A model generated the notes under the pieces. It ran no database searches. It was not told the DNA's origin and saw nothing but the letters and a program-made list of their open reading frames with translations. 64,000 nucleotides of DNA from Pleodorina starrii (taxonomy: Eukaryota; Chlorophyta; Chlorophyceae; Chlamydomonadales; Volvocaceae), in assembly GCA_030267565.1 (NCBI GenBank), contig BRXU01000010.1:248001-312000 (forward strand). The letters run 5' to 3'. Positions 1-12,548 of the stretch are shown here, in pieces (position 1 is the first letter of the stretch; each line of letters begins with the position of its first letter). Both the position numbers and the translations under genes were made by a program.

Positions 1-98
1 CCTATGGATTCCCTATGGATAGAAGAGGAAGAAGAAGAAGCCCGCCCGCACCCCTGCACCCCAACCTCGCCCCCATATCCTCACCCCCATATCCTCAC

Positions 99-3000
99 CA
101 GGTGAGCACTTCCGTGAAGCCCGCCATCGCCACCTCCGCCCGCAGCAGCTCGGTGAGCTGGTTGAGAGGCAGCTCGCGACCCTGGGTAGAGGTGGGCGGA
201 ATCTGCGAGGAAGGGGGGGGCGAAGGGAGGGAAGGGAGAGGAGCGAGAAACCGATATAGGTATATATGCCAGGTTTCGGCGACGGGCGGGACTTGCGGCC
301 AGGAGATGAGGAGCGAATGCCGAATAAAGATATTGAGAAAGAAATCCGAGGAAGGAGATGGAAGGTCCAAGACGGCTGCGGTTCAATGCCGACTCCCATG
401 AATTCCCTGAGCTGGGCCGCATCAGCGGCGGCGGAGCGGCATGGGGGATGGGCAACTTCGGGTCCCTCAGCAGGTGAGTGTATCGCTCACGCCACGAGAT
501 CGGTGCCATTTTTGGTTTTTTCCTGGGCATCCTCGGGAGCCAAATCCGCCCGTCTTCTAGCGCTGCCGCTGTACTTCAGCCATGAACACACGAGTTCCGT
601 TCCGCAGCTCTTTCGCAATCTAGCGAGTGCGTCCGGAAGCAGCATCAACCACAACAGGAGGCGCACGACATCTCTTTCAGGAGATGGAAGCGCGTGATTG
701 GAAGGCGTGGGACATGTGCAGCAGTGGGAGTGCGGGAGGACGGGATGGATCGCGAAGTGGGCTGTAGTGTATGCGAAATCACGCACACTTTAAGCATAAA
801 TGTCAGCTACCGAACTCGGCTGCTGCGGCATCAGCGGCGGCGGTGCGGCATGGGTGCATCTCAGGTCCCTCAGCAGGTGAGTGTATCGCTCACGCCACGA
901 GATCGGTGCCATTTTTGGTTTTTTCCTGGGCATCCTCGGGAGCCATGCCATACCATGGCCGCCGCCTCCGCCGCTCATCTTGCATGCCCCGTCCCTACGC
1001 TCCAATTGGGCAGTTGTATTAATGCAGTAATGTCGCCACCAGCGGGACGCCGCCACCGTTGCAGAAAACGTCTGCCCAGCACCGAAGCAGGCCCCGCCTT
1101 TTCGCACACGCCCTTACCGACAAGGGTCGCAGTCCTCTTCAGGCCCCGCAGCCCACACGCCGCCATCCCCGCACCCGCAGCCCTCCCTCCCCTGCCCTCG
1201 CCCACTCCGCAGTGGCTCCTTTCCAACCCCTCCTCTCCTGCCCTGCCCTGGGCCTTCCCCGAGCCTCCCCTGGGCCCTCTCCGCCGCACCCCCCACGCAC
1301 CCGCCTGGGGATGTTGTTGTATCCGTGCGCGATGGCCACATCCTCCGCCACGTCACACGCGTGCAGGATGTCGGAGCGGGTGGGAGGCACCCGCACCGTC
1401 AGCTCCTTGCCGTCGGCGCCCAGCTCAGCACACACCTGGTGTGCCAGGGAAGGCGGCGGGGGATGAGGGCAGGACGGCGGGTTACGGTAGGTCGGTAACA
1501 CGCCCAGTTGATAACCCGACTTGAACCCAACCCGTCCATGGCCCCCTTTCCGGCTCTTACGGACACCCCCGCACGCACGTGTGCGAAAAGCTTGTATCTT
1601 GATACTATCATTTGGGTTGATAACCACCTGGGTAACCAACTGGGTTGGGCAACAACGGGCACCAATCGAGGTTGGTAACACTCCTCCCGACAGTCCAGCT
1701 GCTCCTTGGCATGTAGACGATGCTTGCAGATGTGACCAACGGCCTGCAGGGTGGGTGGCTCCGGGCGGACCGACCGCGTGCTTGCGTGCACGTGCTTGCT
1801 TGCTTGCACGTGCGTGCGCGCTTGCCCCTTTGGGTGCCCCTTTGGGTGCGACTTGCCATCTTTGCCCATCGAGAGCGCCGCGGAGCAATGGCAAGAGTAA
1901 CGGACACTCGGCCTCACCCCACTCCCGGGCGACGCGGGCGGGGTGGGGGTGGGGAGTGTGAAACACCGCCCGCGTCGCCCGCGTCTCCCGTGGCCCGGCC
2001 CCGGCCCCCGCTCGACCCTCACCTGCATCTTGGTGAGCAGCTGCACGATGTCGGCGCCCGGCAGCTGCAGCCCCAGCAGGCTGTTCACATAGTCCGTGGT
2101 GAGCGTGAGGGACCGCTCCGAAAGGTCCGGGTACACTGCGGGCAAGACGGGCAAGACCGGGGCAACGCTTCACGGGAGCGCCGACGGCCGCGATCAGCTG
2201 GTCAGTTGATCAGCCCGGGCGATCAGGTGGCCAGGCGCACGTTTGCACTCCCCTCACCGGTACCCGGGTCGCATCCCGTTCAAACATGGCCCCACCCGAT
2301 TCCCCACCAGCCGAGAAAAGAAAAGACGCTGTGCGATCGGTGCAATAGGCAGGTCCCAAAATCGACGACGCCCAACGGTTTGTTGGAATTTTGCTGCCTC
2401 GCACGGACAGAGCCTCTATGACGTTGCCTCATCAGGCGCCGCCGCCCTTACCACCCTCCCGCTCCTCGCCACCCTCCCGCCGATCCCCTCCCGTCGCGCC
2501 CCCACCAAGCCAAAGCCCACAACCTCCCCCATATCCCGCGCCCGCCAGCCCGAACCTCGCCCCCGGCCCTGCCCATTCCCAACCGGTACGGATTCCCTGG
2601 GCTGCTGCGGCATCAGCGGCGGCGGCGGCGGTGCGGCATGGGGTCATTTTTTGGGTCCCTCAGCAGGTGAGTGTATCGCTCACGCCACGAGATCGGTGCC
2701 ATTTTTGGTTTTTTTCCTGGGCATCCTCGGGAACCATGCCACCGCCACTGCCACCGCTGCCGCTGCATTCCAGCGATGAGCACACCCTAAGAGATTTACT
2801 TCGCAGTTCACTCCTTCAAGTACGGGCACAGAGGCACGACCGGCAGAGAGCGCGCGGGCGGGCATAATGCCCCGTGGGCGGCGAACCCAGAGCGACTCCC
2901 ATCTAGCAGTCGAGGGCGGCGGCAGTCGACAGACGAGGGGTAAAGCGGCCCCGCCGCCCTCCCCACCCCACATCCTCGCCCCCCCCTCTTCCCCCACCTA

Positions 3001-6000
3001 GCCCAATCCCACAACCTCCCACCCCGCGCCCCCGCCCACCCGCCCACCCGCACCCCACATCCCGCCCATTCCAAATACCCCCTACGCCGACGACGACGCC
3101 CAGGCACCCGGGCAATCCCATAACCTCCCACCTCGCCCACCCACCCGACCGACCCACGGGTCCGCCCGCGCTCACGTGTCTTGTTCCCCAGCGCGCCCAC
3201 CACCTCCACCGGCTCCACCTCGAAGGGCACTGCGGCGTACTCCGAGAACATGGTGACCACTGTGTTGAGAACCACCTTGGCCTTGGTCAGGTCGGTGGCG
3301 GTGCACTCAACAAACACGTCGCGAGTGTCAAGAGTGATCTGGGGGGCGGAGTGCGGGGAGGGAGTGCGTGGGGCGGAGTGCGGGGTTGGGGCAGGTTATG
3401 GCGGTGGATGTATGTGTGTGTGCGGAGGGGGTGGTCAGGGAGTGGTATGCTCCGTTATACAAAAAATGAGTCACTGCGGACGTTGTTGAGCAAGCTGCCA
3501 CTGCCGCTGAACCTCTGGAGTATATCATGAGACACTGCGGACGTTGTGCGTGTGTGTGTGTTAGAGTAATCGAGATGATGTCGCAGAGGTGGCGGGATGC
3601 GACGTCAGCGGGGACCGGCAGACGGACACAAAAGGGACAACGGGGGCACGGGGTTCGCGAAAGGGCGGAATGGGGGTGCGACGGCGGCGAGATGGAGATG
3701 GAGATGTCGTGACGAGCCGTGGCGAACGCAAAGCCCTCACCCCCGCCAGCCCGCGCGCCCCCCTCCCCAATCGCCTCCGCGGGCGGGCGGCGTAACGACT
3801 GCGAGTACGGCCAACTGGACCGCCAGTACCCACTCCCTCCTTTGCGCTGACTGGGGCTGCAGCCTCCAGAGAGGCCTATATGCCGCCAATCGGGCGACCA
3901 TCATCGGGGGCTCCATCGGGGGCTCTCATCCGCTCCATACCCACAAACCCACATGTCGCCCCTCCCCCCCGCAGCCGCCGTTAGTTAGTTATGACACAAA
4001 CCCTCCCGCTGGGCAGCCCTGGACCCCCCCCCCGTACCCCACTCACCGCCGAGTGCGCTCCGTTGATGATGGGAGGCAGCGACAGCACCACCCGGTTGGC
4101 GTCGTACAGTACGGGATATACGACGGACGAGTGGATGATGGGCACAAACTTCTTAAGCTTCTGGTCGTTGTCCAAATAGTACTGTACAGAGACAAACGAA
4201 AGGGCGGGGCGGGGCGGAGGGAGGAGCGCGCGATCAAGTACGAGAAATGCAAGGTATTAAATGCTAGCGGCTCTCGTATAAGCTGATGTAACACGCTTAG
4301 GGCCCAGGCAGCGCGGGCGCGGGGGGGAAGGGCCCAGGGGGCTGCTCCCGGACCCCCGCTGTACGGCAGTGTTGCACCGGGACACATCAGCGCCGATGAG
4401 GTCTTTGAAACGGTATAATACAACAGCAGCAGCGCCCCAGCGCCCCCGCCGTCCACATCGTCAGGCGGCTGCATCCGCCACAGCTACCGGACTCTGTATC
4501 TAGCCTACGCCACCTCTACACTTTACGTCCCCCCCTTCGCCTCCACTGTTTCGTCCATCGACCATTGTCCCAACCAGAATCCGCCGAACCGCTTTGGTCA
4601 CCGCCTTGCTCACGGACCTTCGGTTTGCTCGCTCGCTTGCTGGACGGTGGGGGACCGACATCCCGGCCCACCCGCTCATCGCCTGCTGCTGCACCGACTG
4701 GCAGCGCGCCCGCCTGCTACAACGTGGGGCTGCCTACGGCACCGCCGCTTGCACCTCGCACCAGGCCACCCCCGAAATCCTCAACCAACCCCTTGCCCCA
4801 CCCCTTTTCCCTTTTCCCTTTCCCCCCTGGCGGCTCCCCCTCTGGCGGCTCACCTGCATGAGATCCTTCGCGTTGAACTCGCGCGTCTGCTTGAGCGGCA
4901 CAAACTTGATGTCCTCCGGGGGCAGCGCCTCGTACGTGAACGGACCCTGCGTTGTGTTGCGTTGCGTTGCGGCCCGTTGGGTTGCGGTGTTGCCCGGGAG
5001 GCGATACCATGCGGTCAGGCGGGCGGACAGGCAGGCAGGCAGGCGGGTGAGCAGGCATGCGCGCGTTGGGGGGTCTCAAGCCCAGAGGACGAGAGCCCAG
5101 AGGACGATGCGGCGACGTGGCTGTGGTGGGCTCTAGGCACGTCCCAGCCTCACTGCGCCTCGGAGAGCGAGGGCGCCCCGGCCCCCGCTCCCCTCCCCAG
5201 CGGTGGCGCCCTTTCTACAACTGCAGGCGCGAGGCGTCACTTGATGCCTGCCCCCTTCCAAACAGCCACCCCCCCAGCCCGCCTCCGTCGCCATACACTG
5301 CCGCTCCGGAGTCCAGCGCCGGGGCAAAACATCAACCCTTCCCTTAGGGGCCGGAAAGGCCTCTTACCACCTTTGCGAGGCCCCATGCTTCCTCAAATCG
5401 CCTCACCACTCACACCTCTGCCCCCGAGGCATGCATACGTCCATTATTCACCGGGGCCCCTCGGCGAGAGGAGATGCGACCCATTCAAACCCCACGTCCG
5501 TAATGCCCTGAACCTTCCCCCTTCCGCCCTCAACCTCCCCCCCCTTCCTCCCCACCTGGTTGCCGTCCCCCCCCTTCAGCCCCACCTGGATGGTGGACAG
5601 GTCGTGGGTGCCAATGGCCACCAGGGTGCGCTGCCGACACAGGTTCTGGTGCAGCTTGTCCTGTGTGGGTGTGTGCGGGGTGGGGGTGGGGAGTAAGGTG
5701 GGGTTGGTCAGCCCAGTTCCAACACAGATGGGGTCATTGCACCAGATCACGGGCCGGGCCCCCGGGAGCGCAAAAGGAACCGGGTTTTACGGAGATCGCT
5801 GGCTCCATGCCGCATGCCGCACCGCCACATCCGGCGACAGCACCGGCGGGGCGGCGACCAGCCACAAGCGGAAGCGGTCAACCACCCAGCGATTGAGGGG
5901 AAGGGAGGGGCGGGAGTGTCTCCGTTCACCGAAGTCCCTGAACCCACGGTGCACGCTGCTCTGCGTTCCCTCCCTCCCTCCCTCCCTCCCTCCCTCCCTC

Positions 6001-9000
6001 CCTCCCTACACACACGTACACTCCCTGGGGACAGGTCATCGCCCCAACGGTGGCTCGGTGGCGCTGCTCTGTGTACCCTCCCTCCCGCCCTCCCTCCCTA
6101 CACGCACATACACACACTCCCTGGAGACGGGTCGGGCACGGCGCAGGAGCGCCATGGCTCCCTCCATCCCCGGTGTCGTACTGTGTCATATTTCCCAGCT
6201 GGCAATACCGTGTACCTACAGACGCCTACGACCATCGTCCCAACGGTGGCCGGAGAGGAGCCAACCCAGCCAAGCCCCGTGCCTTGCTGGGCGGCAATGC
6301 CAGCCAGCTAAACCGCACTCCCTTCTGCTCTCAACAGGGACGTGGCTGTTTATCCCTGCCATGTGTGCATACGCGGGGGCACGACAACAGAGGGGCTACC
6401 GGGAGGGCGGCCCACGCGAGGGCGGTCACCGTCACCCACCCACCCACCCACCCAGCCACCCACCCACCCACCTCCGCACCCACCCACCTCCACACAACCA
6501 CACCCAGCCACCCACGCCCCGCACACGGCTGTATCTCTATCATCCCCCCCATGCACCTGCAGGTCGATGAAGGAGTTGTAGCGGGCGGCGTCCAACTTGA
6601 CTCCTCGCAGCACGGCGCAAACCACGAAGGGGCGGACCAGCGCCGTCTCCGCCTTCACCACCATCTGCAGCGGCTGCTTACCTGCGGCAGCAGGCGGGAG
6701 TTGGTGGCGGGGCCCTTGAGAACGACAGCGAGGAGTGGAGGGTAGGCGGGAGGACTGAATCGAATCGCAAAGGGGGTTAAAAAGGTTGGGAGAACCCAAG
6801 CCTGGCTGTCGAGTTCAGCTAGTGCTGCATCAGCGGCGGCAGCGATGCGGCATTGGGATGCAACTTCGGGTCCCTCAGCAGGTGAGTGTATCGCTCACGC
6901 CACGAGATCGGTGCCATTTTTGGTTTTTTCCTGGGCATCCTCGGGAGCCAAATCCGCCCATCCGCAAGCCGCAGCCACGTGCTTTCCAGCATCGTGCATA
7001 CGAGCACTGCACCCAGCAACTCAGGGAAACGAAAGCTCGCAACCGGGGCCCTGACCACATGACCGCAGGCATTCGGAAGCGGCAACGCGCCCATAAAGTA
7101 GGCTAGCTTGCACGCACTTCTCAATGTGATGATAACGCATCTAGGCAGGAAGCGCACAGACAGACCCAACAAGGCCTGATCATTCCAGCAGGCGTGCGCG
7201 GGGTGGCATGAGAACAGTGCGGCGCCGCAAGGCATGGTGGTGACAGCGGTGGTTGAGCTCATCGCAGGCACGCGCGTTCAACAGGGAGATGCGCGCGGCC
7301 AGGGCCGTTTGATGCAGACCAGGCGGAAGCGCGGTGTACATCCAACCCGAGAAGGAACGGGTAATGAACAACGAGAACGCAGCTGCAAGTGTAATATCGA
7401 TTTCCGGAGAGCCCCCCTGGGCAGGGTTGCATCAGTGTGGTGACATGGGGGTGTTTTGGGTCCCTCAGCAGGTGAGTGTATCGCTCACGCCATGAGATCG
7501 GTGCCATTTTTGGTTTTTATCCTGGGCATCCTCGGGATCCAAATCCGCCCATCTTCTAGCGCTGCCGCTGTACTTCGGCAATCCACACGAAACCTTCTTC
7601 GCAAACTCGCGAGTGCCCCCGGGAGCAGCATCAAACACAACAGGAGGCGCGCGACATCTCTTTCAGGAGATGGAAGCGCGTGATTGGAAGGCGTGGGACA
7701 TGTGCAGCAGTGGGAGTGCGGGAGGACGGGATGGATCGCGAAGTGGGCTGTAGTGTATGCGAAATCACGCACACTTTAAGCATAAATGTCAGCTACCGAA
7801 CTCGGCTGCTGCGGCATCAGCGGCAGTGCGGTGCGGCATGGGGGATGGGCAACTTCAGGTCCCTCAGCAGGTGAGTGTGTCGCTCACGCCATGAGATCGG
7901 TGCCATTTTAGTTTTTTCCTGGGCATCCTCGGGAGCCATGCCGCCGCCACCGCCACCGCCGCCGCTCATCCTGCATGCCCCGTTCCTACGCTTCGCCTGG
8001 GCCGTTGCAATCATGCCGCCACCATGCCGAGCCATGCCGCCGCCACCGCAAGCCGCTGCTGTGGGTGGGTCTAGCACGTCACCCAAAGGTGCTGCGCCCG
8101 CAACGCCGGCGAGAGAATGCGAAGGCGCTGCTCGCCTGGCGCATACGAATTTGTACGCGGAGCTTGATACATGCACGGGAGACAATTGTACGCGAGACAA
8201 ATGGACGCTGTGGGCCGGCTCTCGCCAGCTCCGTTGGGCCAATGCCGCCACGCCGATCGTGACCAGGCAACAGCCATCAGGCACACAGGCACAACGCGAC
8301 CCAAACCGGCGCAAGCAACTAGAACTGCTGCGTTGCCGGTGCTGCAGCACATGCCGCAATGACTAGGCGGCCCCAGACGACAGGGCGACGAATGCACCCC
8401 TCCGCGCGATGTCTTGACCCCATCCAACCATCCTCGAACGGCCCTTAATGCGAGGCAACGCGATGCGGCGCAACGCAAACGCAAATGTAAACGCAACGCG
8501 ACGCACCCGTCATGTCCGCTAGACGGTACTTGGGGGCCGACTGCGTGCCGCGGAAGATGTTCAGAGCACGAGCGATACCCTGCGGTTGGCAGCGGGGGCA
8601 CAATATTGGGGGCAGACCAGGCAGGCAGACAGACAGACAGACGGACACGCACATGGCGAGCGGCGGCCGTCAAGGCGCGATGGGTTCGCGGCGGCCTGGG
8701 CCCCGGTCCCGGTCCCGGTCTCGACGCTGGCAGGAAGGCTGGCGACTTCAACACAGCGCGACAACCTAGGCGGTCTCGTCAGCAGGCATGAGGCATGCGG
8801 CATCACTTTGAAACTTCGCGAGTTCAGGTGGATTCTGACATTGCGGCCGGTGGGCGTCGGAGCTGCTTGAATGTTGCGGCATGCCGCGGCTGGAGGCTGC
8901 GCTCCGTTCCTGGCAGGCAGGCCGGCAGGCCGGCCTGGAGACGACCCAGGTAGGTGCACGTGATCCACCCCTCGGATCCGGATAAGGGAGAAGGGACATT

Positions 9001-10264
9001 CCAACGTTTGGCCAACGCCCCGGGGCGTGGGCCATTGGCCGCAGCAAGCAAATGGACAAATGGCACCTCGCGCATCGTTGGGTGCTGAAAGCTGTCCCAG
9101 CGTCCAGGCGCTGAGCCGCAGCGGCTGCCGCAGCGAGCGCCGGCCAATGCATGTCAAGAGGGCGCCAGCGGCGCTCGCCAAGCAGCAGCACAGCGGAATG
9201 GTGCGCTCTCGACTGCCTCGCTGTCCGTCCGCTTGCGCTGCCTGCGCTGACGGGCGGGCCGCACAGCCATGAAGCCGCACACACACGCCACCGTGCCCGA
9301 CCACCGCCAAATACGCAACCCAGCCGGGCGGGTTGCGTGCTCAACCGCATCCCCGGCCGCCCTCCCACCTGGCCTGGCCAGCCCGCCCTCCTGCGCGGGG
9401 CCCAAGCCCCCCTGCAGCCCCTCCTTCCCCCTTCCGCCCCCCGGATCGCCCCACTGACAATCAACCCGCGGACCCGCTGCACGCTGGCTGGTTGGAACCG
9501 TGACGGCCAGCCGCGCGCGTACGACATGTACGGCACGTACCTCGACGCAGAGCATGTCGTAGCGGTTGGCGGGAATGTCGATTTTGTAAATGACCTCCTC
9601 GCTGGCCGCTGCCTCCTCCGCCGCCAACTTGGCGTCGCCTCCCTTGGCCACAATGCTGGCCAGCTCCTTACGGAGCATCTCCTTCTCCGATGTCTGACAT
9701 GCGATGCGACACACGGTTGGGGAGAGGCCGGGTTACAGTGGAGGCGGGGGCACCGTAGGACCCATGTATCAATCGAAGGGTAGTGGGTCGGGAGAATGAG
9801 CACAGTGCACACGTCCTGTCCCCCAACAAGGTATGAGCATCCCATCGAGCTCCCCTACACCGTCGAGGTGGTGTAGGGGATAGTGACAGTTGCCGCCCTT
9901 GGGGTCCTGACTGTCCCGACGGGGAAGCCCCTTCCCATGCGCACAGGATTGATTCATTGCCCATCCCCATAGGCAGGTCAGCCGATCCCCTTAACCTTGA
10001 CACTTACCACATCGTCAAGCTCAACACCGTATTCAAAGCAGAGGTGATCGAATTCCTCATCGGCTGCATGGGGAGACAACGCCCCAGAGTCAGATAGATC
10101 TGACGCGATGATCATTGCTACAATCTAAGCAATGGTGAATAAATCCATTACACAGATCGCTGACAATCGTGCGTATCCGTGAAGCTTTGCCGCCGCCAGT
10201 ACTCACTGTAAACCTTGCCCAGCTTCTCGAAAAGCTTGTCACGGTTTACTCCAACAGTCGGCAT
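99..10264 (-). CDS. FARSB: Phenylalanyl-tRNA synthetase beta subunit, cytosolic (3' end off window)
   Basis: Beta chain of the alpha2-beta2 enzyme that charges tRNA-Phe in the cytosol. Exons in order (minus): 10264-10207, 10063-10008, 9693-9541, 8579-8507, 6681-6557, 5660-5586, 4946-4854, 4181-4047, 3338-3176, 2135-2023, 1435-1301, 202-99. All junctions keep frame and use GT-AG. They give about 428 residues against roughly 590 in the family, so the C-terminal catalytic-like module lies left of base 99. The start is the ATG at 10264, giving [17 protein letters not shown], the typical eukaryotic beta N-terminus. Other recognisable segments are [14 protein letters not shown], the B3/B4 region ([39 protein letters not shown]) and the B5 part ([27 protein letters not shown]). 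Exon 12 could start at 202 or 21 bases further in; 202 restores the expected length. Introns are long and repeat-laden. Family assignment is firm; single splice sites are inferred. Confidence 0.93.
461..538 (+). repeat. 78-bp intronic repeat, copy A
   Basis: Copy in FARSB intron 11, antisense to the gene. The core runs from GGTCCCTCAGCAG to CATCCTCGGGA and is shared almost base for base with copies at 864, 2654, 6869, 7459 and 7858. A GC-rich (GCATCAGCGGCGG) lead-in precedes most copies. Confidence 0.9.
864..941 (+). repeat. 78-bp intronic repeat, copy B
   Basis: Second copy in FARSB intron 11, same orientation as copy A and 403 bases from it. Together with copy A it forms part of a longer block duplicated at 7440-8020. 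Confidence 0.9.
2654..2732 (+). repeat. 78-bp intronic repeat, copy C
   Basis: Copy in FARSB intron 9. It has one extra T in the T-run and GGGAACC in place of GGGAGCC at the end. Confidence 0.88.
3432..3547 (+). repeat. ~53-bp intronic element (two copies)
   Basis: In FARSB intron 8. One full copy (GTCAGGGAGTGGTATGCTCC ... GAGTCACTGCGGACGTTGT, 3432-3486) is followed by a partial copy (3521-3547). The same element recurs inverted at 35894-35946 and directly at 43163-43216, within SHPRH introns. Confidence 0.75.
5964..6008. repeat. (CCCT)n microsatellite
   Basis: Run of about eleven CCCT units in FARSB intron 5 (5661-6556). Shorter CCCT runs follow near 6078 and 6092, and a CCCA-type run lies at 6430-6485 in the same intron. 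Confidence 0.85.
6869..6946 (+). repeat. 78-bp intronic repeat, copy D
   Basis: First of three copies in FARSB intron 4 (6682-8506). The core matches copy A and is followed by the same AAATCCGCCC flank. Confidence 0.9.
7459..7537 (+). repeat. 78-bp intronic repeat, copy E
   Basis: Copy in FARSB intron 4. It differs from the consensus by CCATGAG for CCACGAG and an A in the T-run, and shares copy A's downstream flank (CTTCTAGCGCTGCCGCTG). Confidence 0.88.
7858..7933 (+). repeat. 78-bp intronic repeat, copy F
   Basis: Copy in FARSB intron 4, 399 bases after copy E. It is the counterpart of copy B in the duplicated block and is slightly shorter in the T-run. Confidence 0.88.
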
Positions 10265-10617
10265 TTGTAAAGCTGGAGATGTAAACAGTGATCTGCAAAA
10301 GCTCACAGGAAACGGGAGGGCTGGCCCGATATGTAATGGCTCTAGCAGGCCAAGCCCAGGTCCCTGAATAAAGTTTCGCACGCTATGTCGAAAAACAGAT
10401 GTAAGTAACCGTAATGTCATGGGCTAGCACGCCAAGAGAATCGAAGGTAGAGAGTGTCTCGCTCTGATGCGGAACGGTCGTGAAATTTAGTTGGCCCATC
10501 TCGCTGAATCCGAGCCAGACAGCCAGTGCACAGTGTCGTGGCATACACAAATATACACTTGCATACTATGCACGTTCTTATGCGCCTTGCATTGTTGCCT
10601 CCTTGCTTACCCGGAGC
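10265..10617. other. FARSB 5' flank
   Basis: Sequence upstream of the FARSB start codon, expected to hold its 5' UTR and promoter. I see no clear TATA box and no other gene here. Confidence 0.4.
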
Positions 10618-11790
10618 TTGAGTGTTTCGCGCAAATAGAGGCGAATACAGACGCTCCCTTCCTTTCTGTATCTACGGGAGGGAATCAGAGCTTTGTCCGT
10701 GTCGTTGTCGGCTGCATGGCAAGAGGGAACTGTACCACGGGCTAACCCACCCGTGCTACACGCGATGGGACGCGTTACCCCATATCGCCCGTGTCACCCT
10801 TGTCGCCCGTGACAAAAACGGAACGCCGGGACTGAAAGCAGCAGCTGCACGAAGGTTTTGTGCAGTTCCTTCGCACATACACATGCATATATATGCGCAC
10901 ACACACGGCTGCGGCACCATTGGTCAGGAAAAGCGAGGGCGAGTGTGGAACTGTTAGGACACAGGTGCAAAATTTCCCATGGCCCAGCAGCTTCACTTGT
11001 TGCCTTCGGAGACCAGCCTCAAGTTTTGGGAGTCCTTGCCCGTCACATGTGAAGGTCGCAATGCAATGTTGCCTGAGCTGTATCCTAGATTCCTGCCCAC
11101 GGTGGCACTATGAAATAAACCAGTCATCCTACGGTATCGGGCAGTTGGGGGCGCGCCGCCATTGCACGCGCTTTGTTTAGTCCACGGCAGGGCGGAGTGC
11201 CCTGGTCGGCTTGCAGCGTCGGCTTGACATGCACGCCATTCGCTGGTTTACCGGTATGACTTCATGTACTGTTTTATGGTGGAATCAGAGGTGCCAGTTA
11301 AGTATCGTACGTGTCGCAGTGCGAGTTGCAAGGGAAGTGGCCCGTGGGTCAGTGCCCCCGCATGCAACGCCCAGGTCGCTGCGAAGATGTTGATAAGGCT
11401 CTTTCCGAGGACGAAAATTACACCGTAACTCATGGCAATAATCGTGCAGATTTCGCAGAGACAGACAACAGCATAAGCACCCCAGTGTTTTGTGCCCAAG
11501 GACAGTCCTGGACCGTCGCTCGACGCAGACTGCAGAATGCGGTGGACGTTCGCAAACATACCTGGATGGCGCTCAGGCGTTCTATCTGTTGCACAGTTTT
11601 CCGCGAGTGGTGGGTTTCCGCAAACAATAGCGGCAAAATCGCTTGCAAACCTGCCCCGTTCTGCGAGCACCTTGTTCCGCTGTTGCGCTCCGTCGAGGCG
11701 CTTACGGGATCGAAACAGCTTGGTCGCAGCAACAATACCCCGGGCCGGGGACCAACGCAACTAAAACCCTAAAACCCGGCCTCCTTGCCT
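10618..11790. repeat. Interspersed repeat R, copy 1
   Basis: About 1.17 kb, repeated at 27500-28640 (rearranged) and in part at 29860-30170. Shared landmarks in order are TTTCGCGCAAATAG, a CACACACA/ATATAT patch, CTATGAAATAAACCAGTC, a block around GATGTTGATAAGGCTCTTTC, and a terminal two-unit TTTTAGGG-type tract (11761-11778 on the complementary strand). A minus-strand open frame of about 170 codons (11760-11248) shows the conserved string ICTIIAMSYGVIFVLGKSLI, also seen in the other copies, but I recognise no protein family. It may be a decayed transposable element or subtelomeric-type repeat. Confidence 0.75.
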
Positions 11791-12321
11791 TGTCACGACA
11801 CACGACGTAAACCGCTCGTTGGGTGAGCCTCGTGCCGACTCCCCCCCAAGCTGAAACGCCAGTGAAAGCTGCTCGGCTTGCACCAACACGCAAAACACAA
11901 CACGCAGAGAGGGCATTCTCAGCCCTCACACTCGCGACGCACGCGAGACTCGGCACCGGCGGCGTCCACACTCACGGTAGCACTAACAACGCAGAGAAAA
12001 CAGCACTTCACGGGAAGTCGCTCCAACGCAACACAGCCAACACAACGGGTCCGCTGGAAAATGCAGTGCTGGGCGGCCTCACCACAGGTCCGCAACTACA
12101 TGCTGTGCTTGGTTCAGCGTTCGTGATGCGAAGCCATGCTACGGGCAAAGGCCCTCGGCTAACGCAGTCCTGGCGGTCTGCAGGCAGTTCGCTATGACGG
12201 GATGAAACCCTCGAAAACACAAATGTCGCTGCAATAGTTGGACAGCAGGTTGCCCCCCTCTGCTCGAAGATCCTACCCTTCGCCTACCCCAACTGACCAG
12301 CTCGCAACCCCGAGGACAACA
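11791..12321. other. Unassigned spacer
   Basis: Between repeat R and the gypsy remnant. It is rich in CACAAC/AACGCAG words. No convincing open frame or repeat with another part of the window was seen. Confidence 0.4.
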
Positions 12322-12548
12322 CTACACCATCACCCACGGGCCATTCGCTTGGCCCTTGGCCCGCAGCAGCTGATCCCGAAGCCCCCGACTCGTGAAAACC
12401 ACCAACCACACACACTGGCGGCCCCAAACCCCCTTCGGCAAGCCAAGAATCAGCGCCAACCTGCCCGCTTCCGACAGGCCCCGCAGGTAGCGGCGGCGCG
12501 CCTCATGTGCGTCGGTGACGTAGTGTGCCGCCACGTGCATGGCGACTA

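Larger units (their letters stand above)
429..1030 (+). repeat. Segmental duplication, block 1
   Basis: Block spanning copies A and B. From about 640 to 835 it is nearly identical to 7645-7820, including a stretch reading GATTGGAAGGCGTGGGACAT. Similarity then continues past copy B into a Pro/Ala-codon-like GC stretch. It lies in intron 11 of FARSB. Confidence 0.85.
7440..8020 (+). repeat. Segmental duplication, block 2
   Basis: Paralogue of 429-1030, in FARSB intron 4 and in the same orientation. The spacing between its two 78-bp cores (399) matches block 1 (403), so the unit was copied as one piece. Confidence 0.85.

Noticed and set aside
1139..2173. 344-codon minus-strand frame taken as one protein
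   Set aside because: It joins FARSB exons 10 and 11 through an intron in mixed frames; only short parts match the synthetase.
4647..5696. 349-codon plus-strand frame
   Set aside because: Overlaps FARSB exons 6 and 7 in antisense, with Pro/Arg composition typical of GC-rich non-coding DNA.
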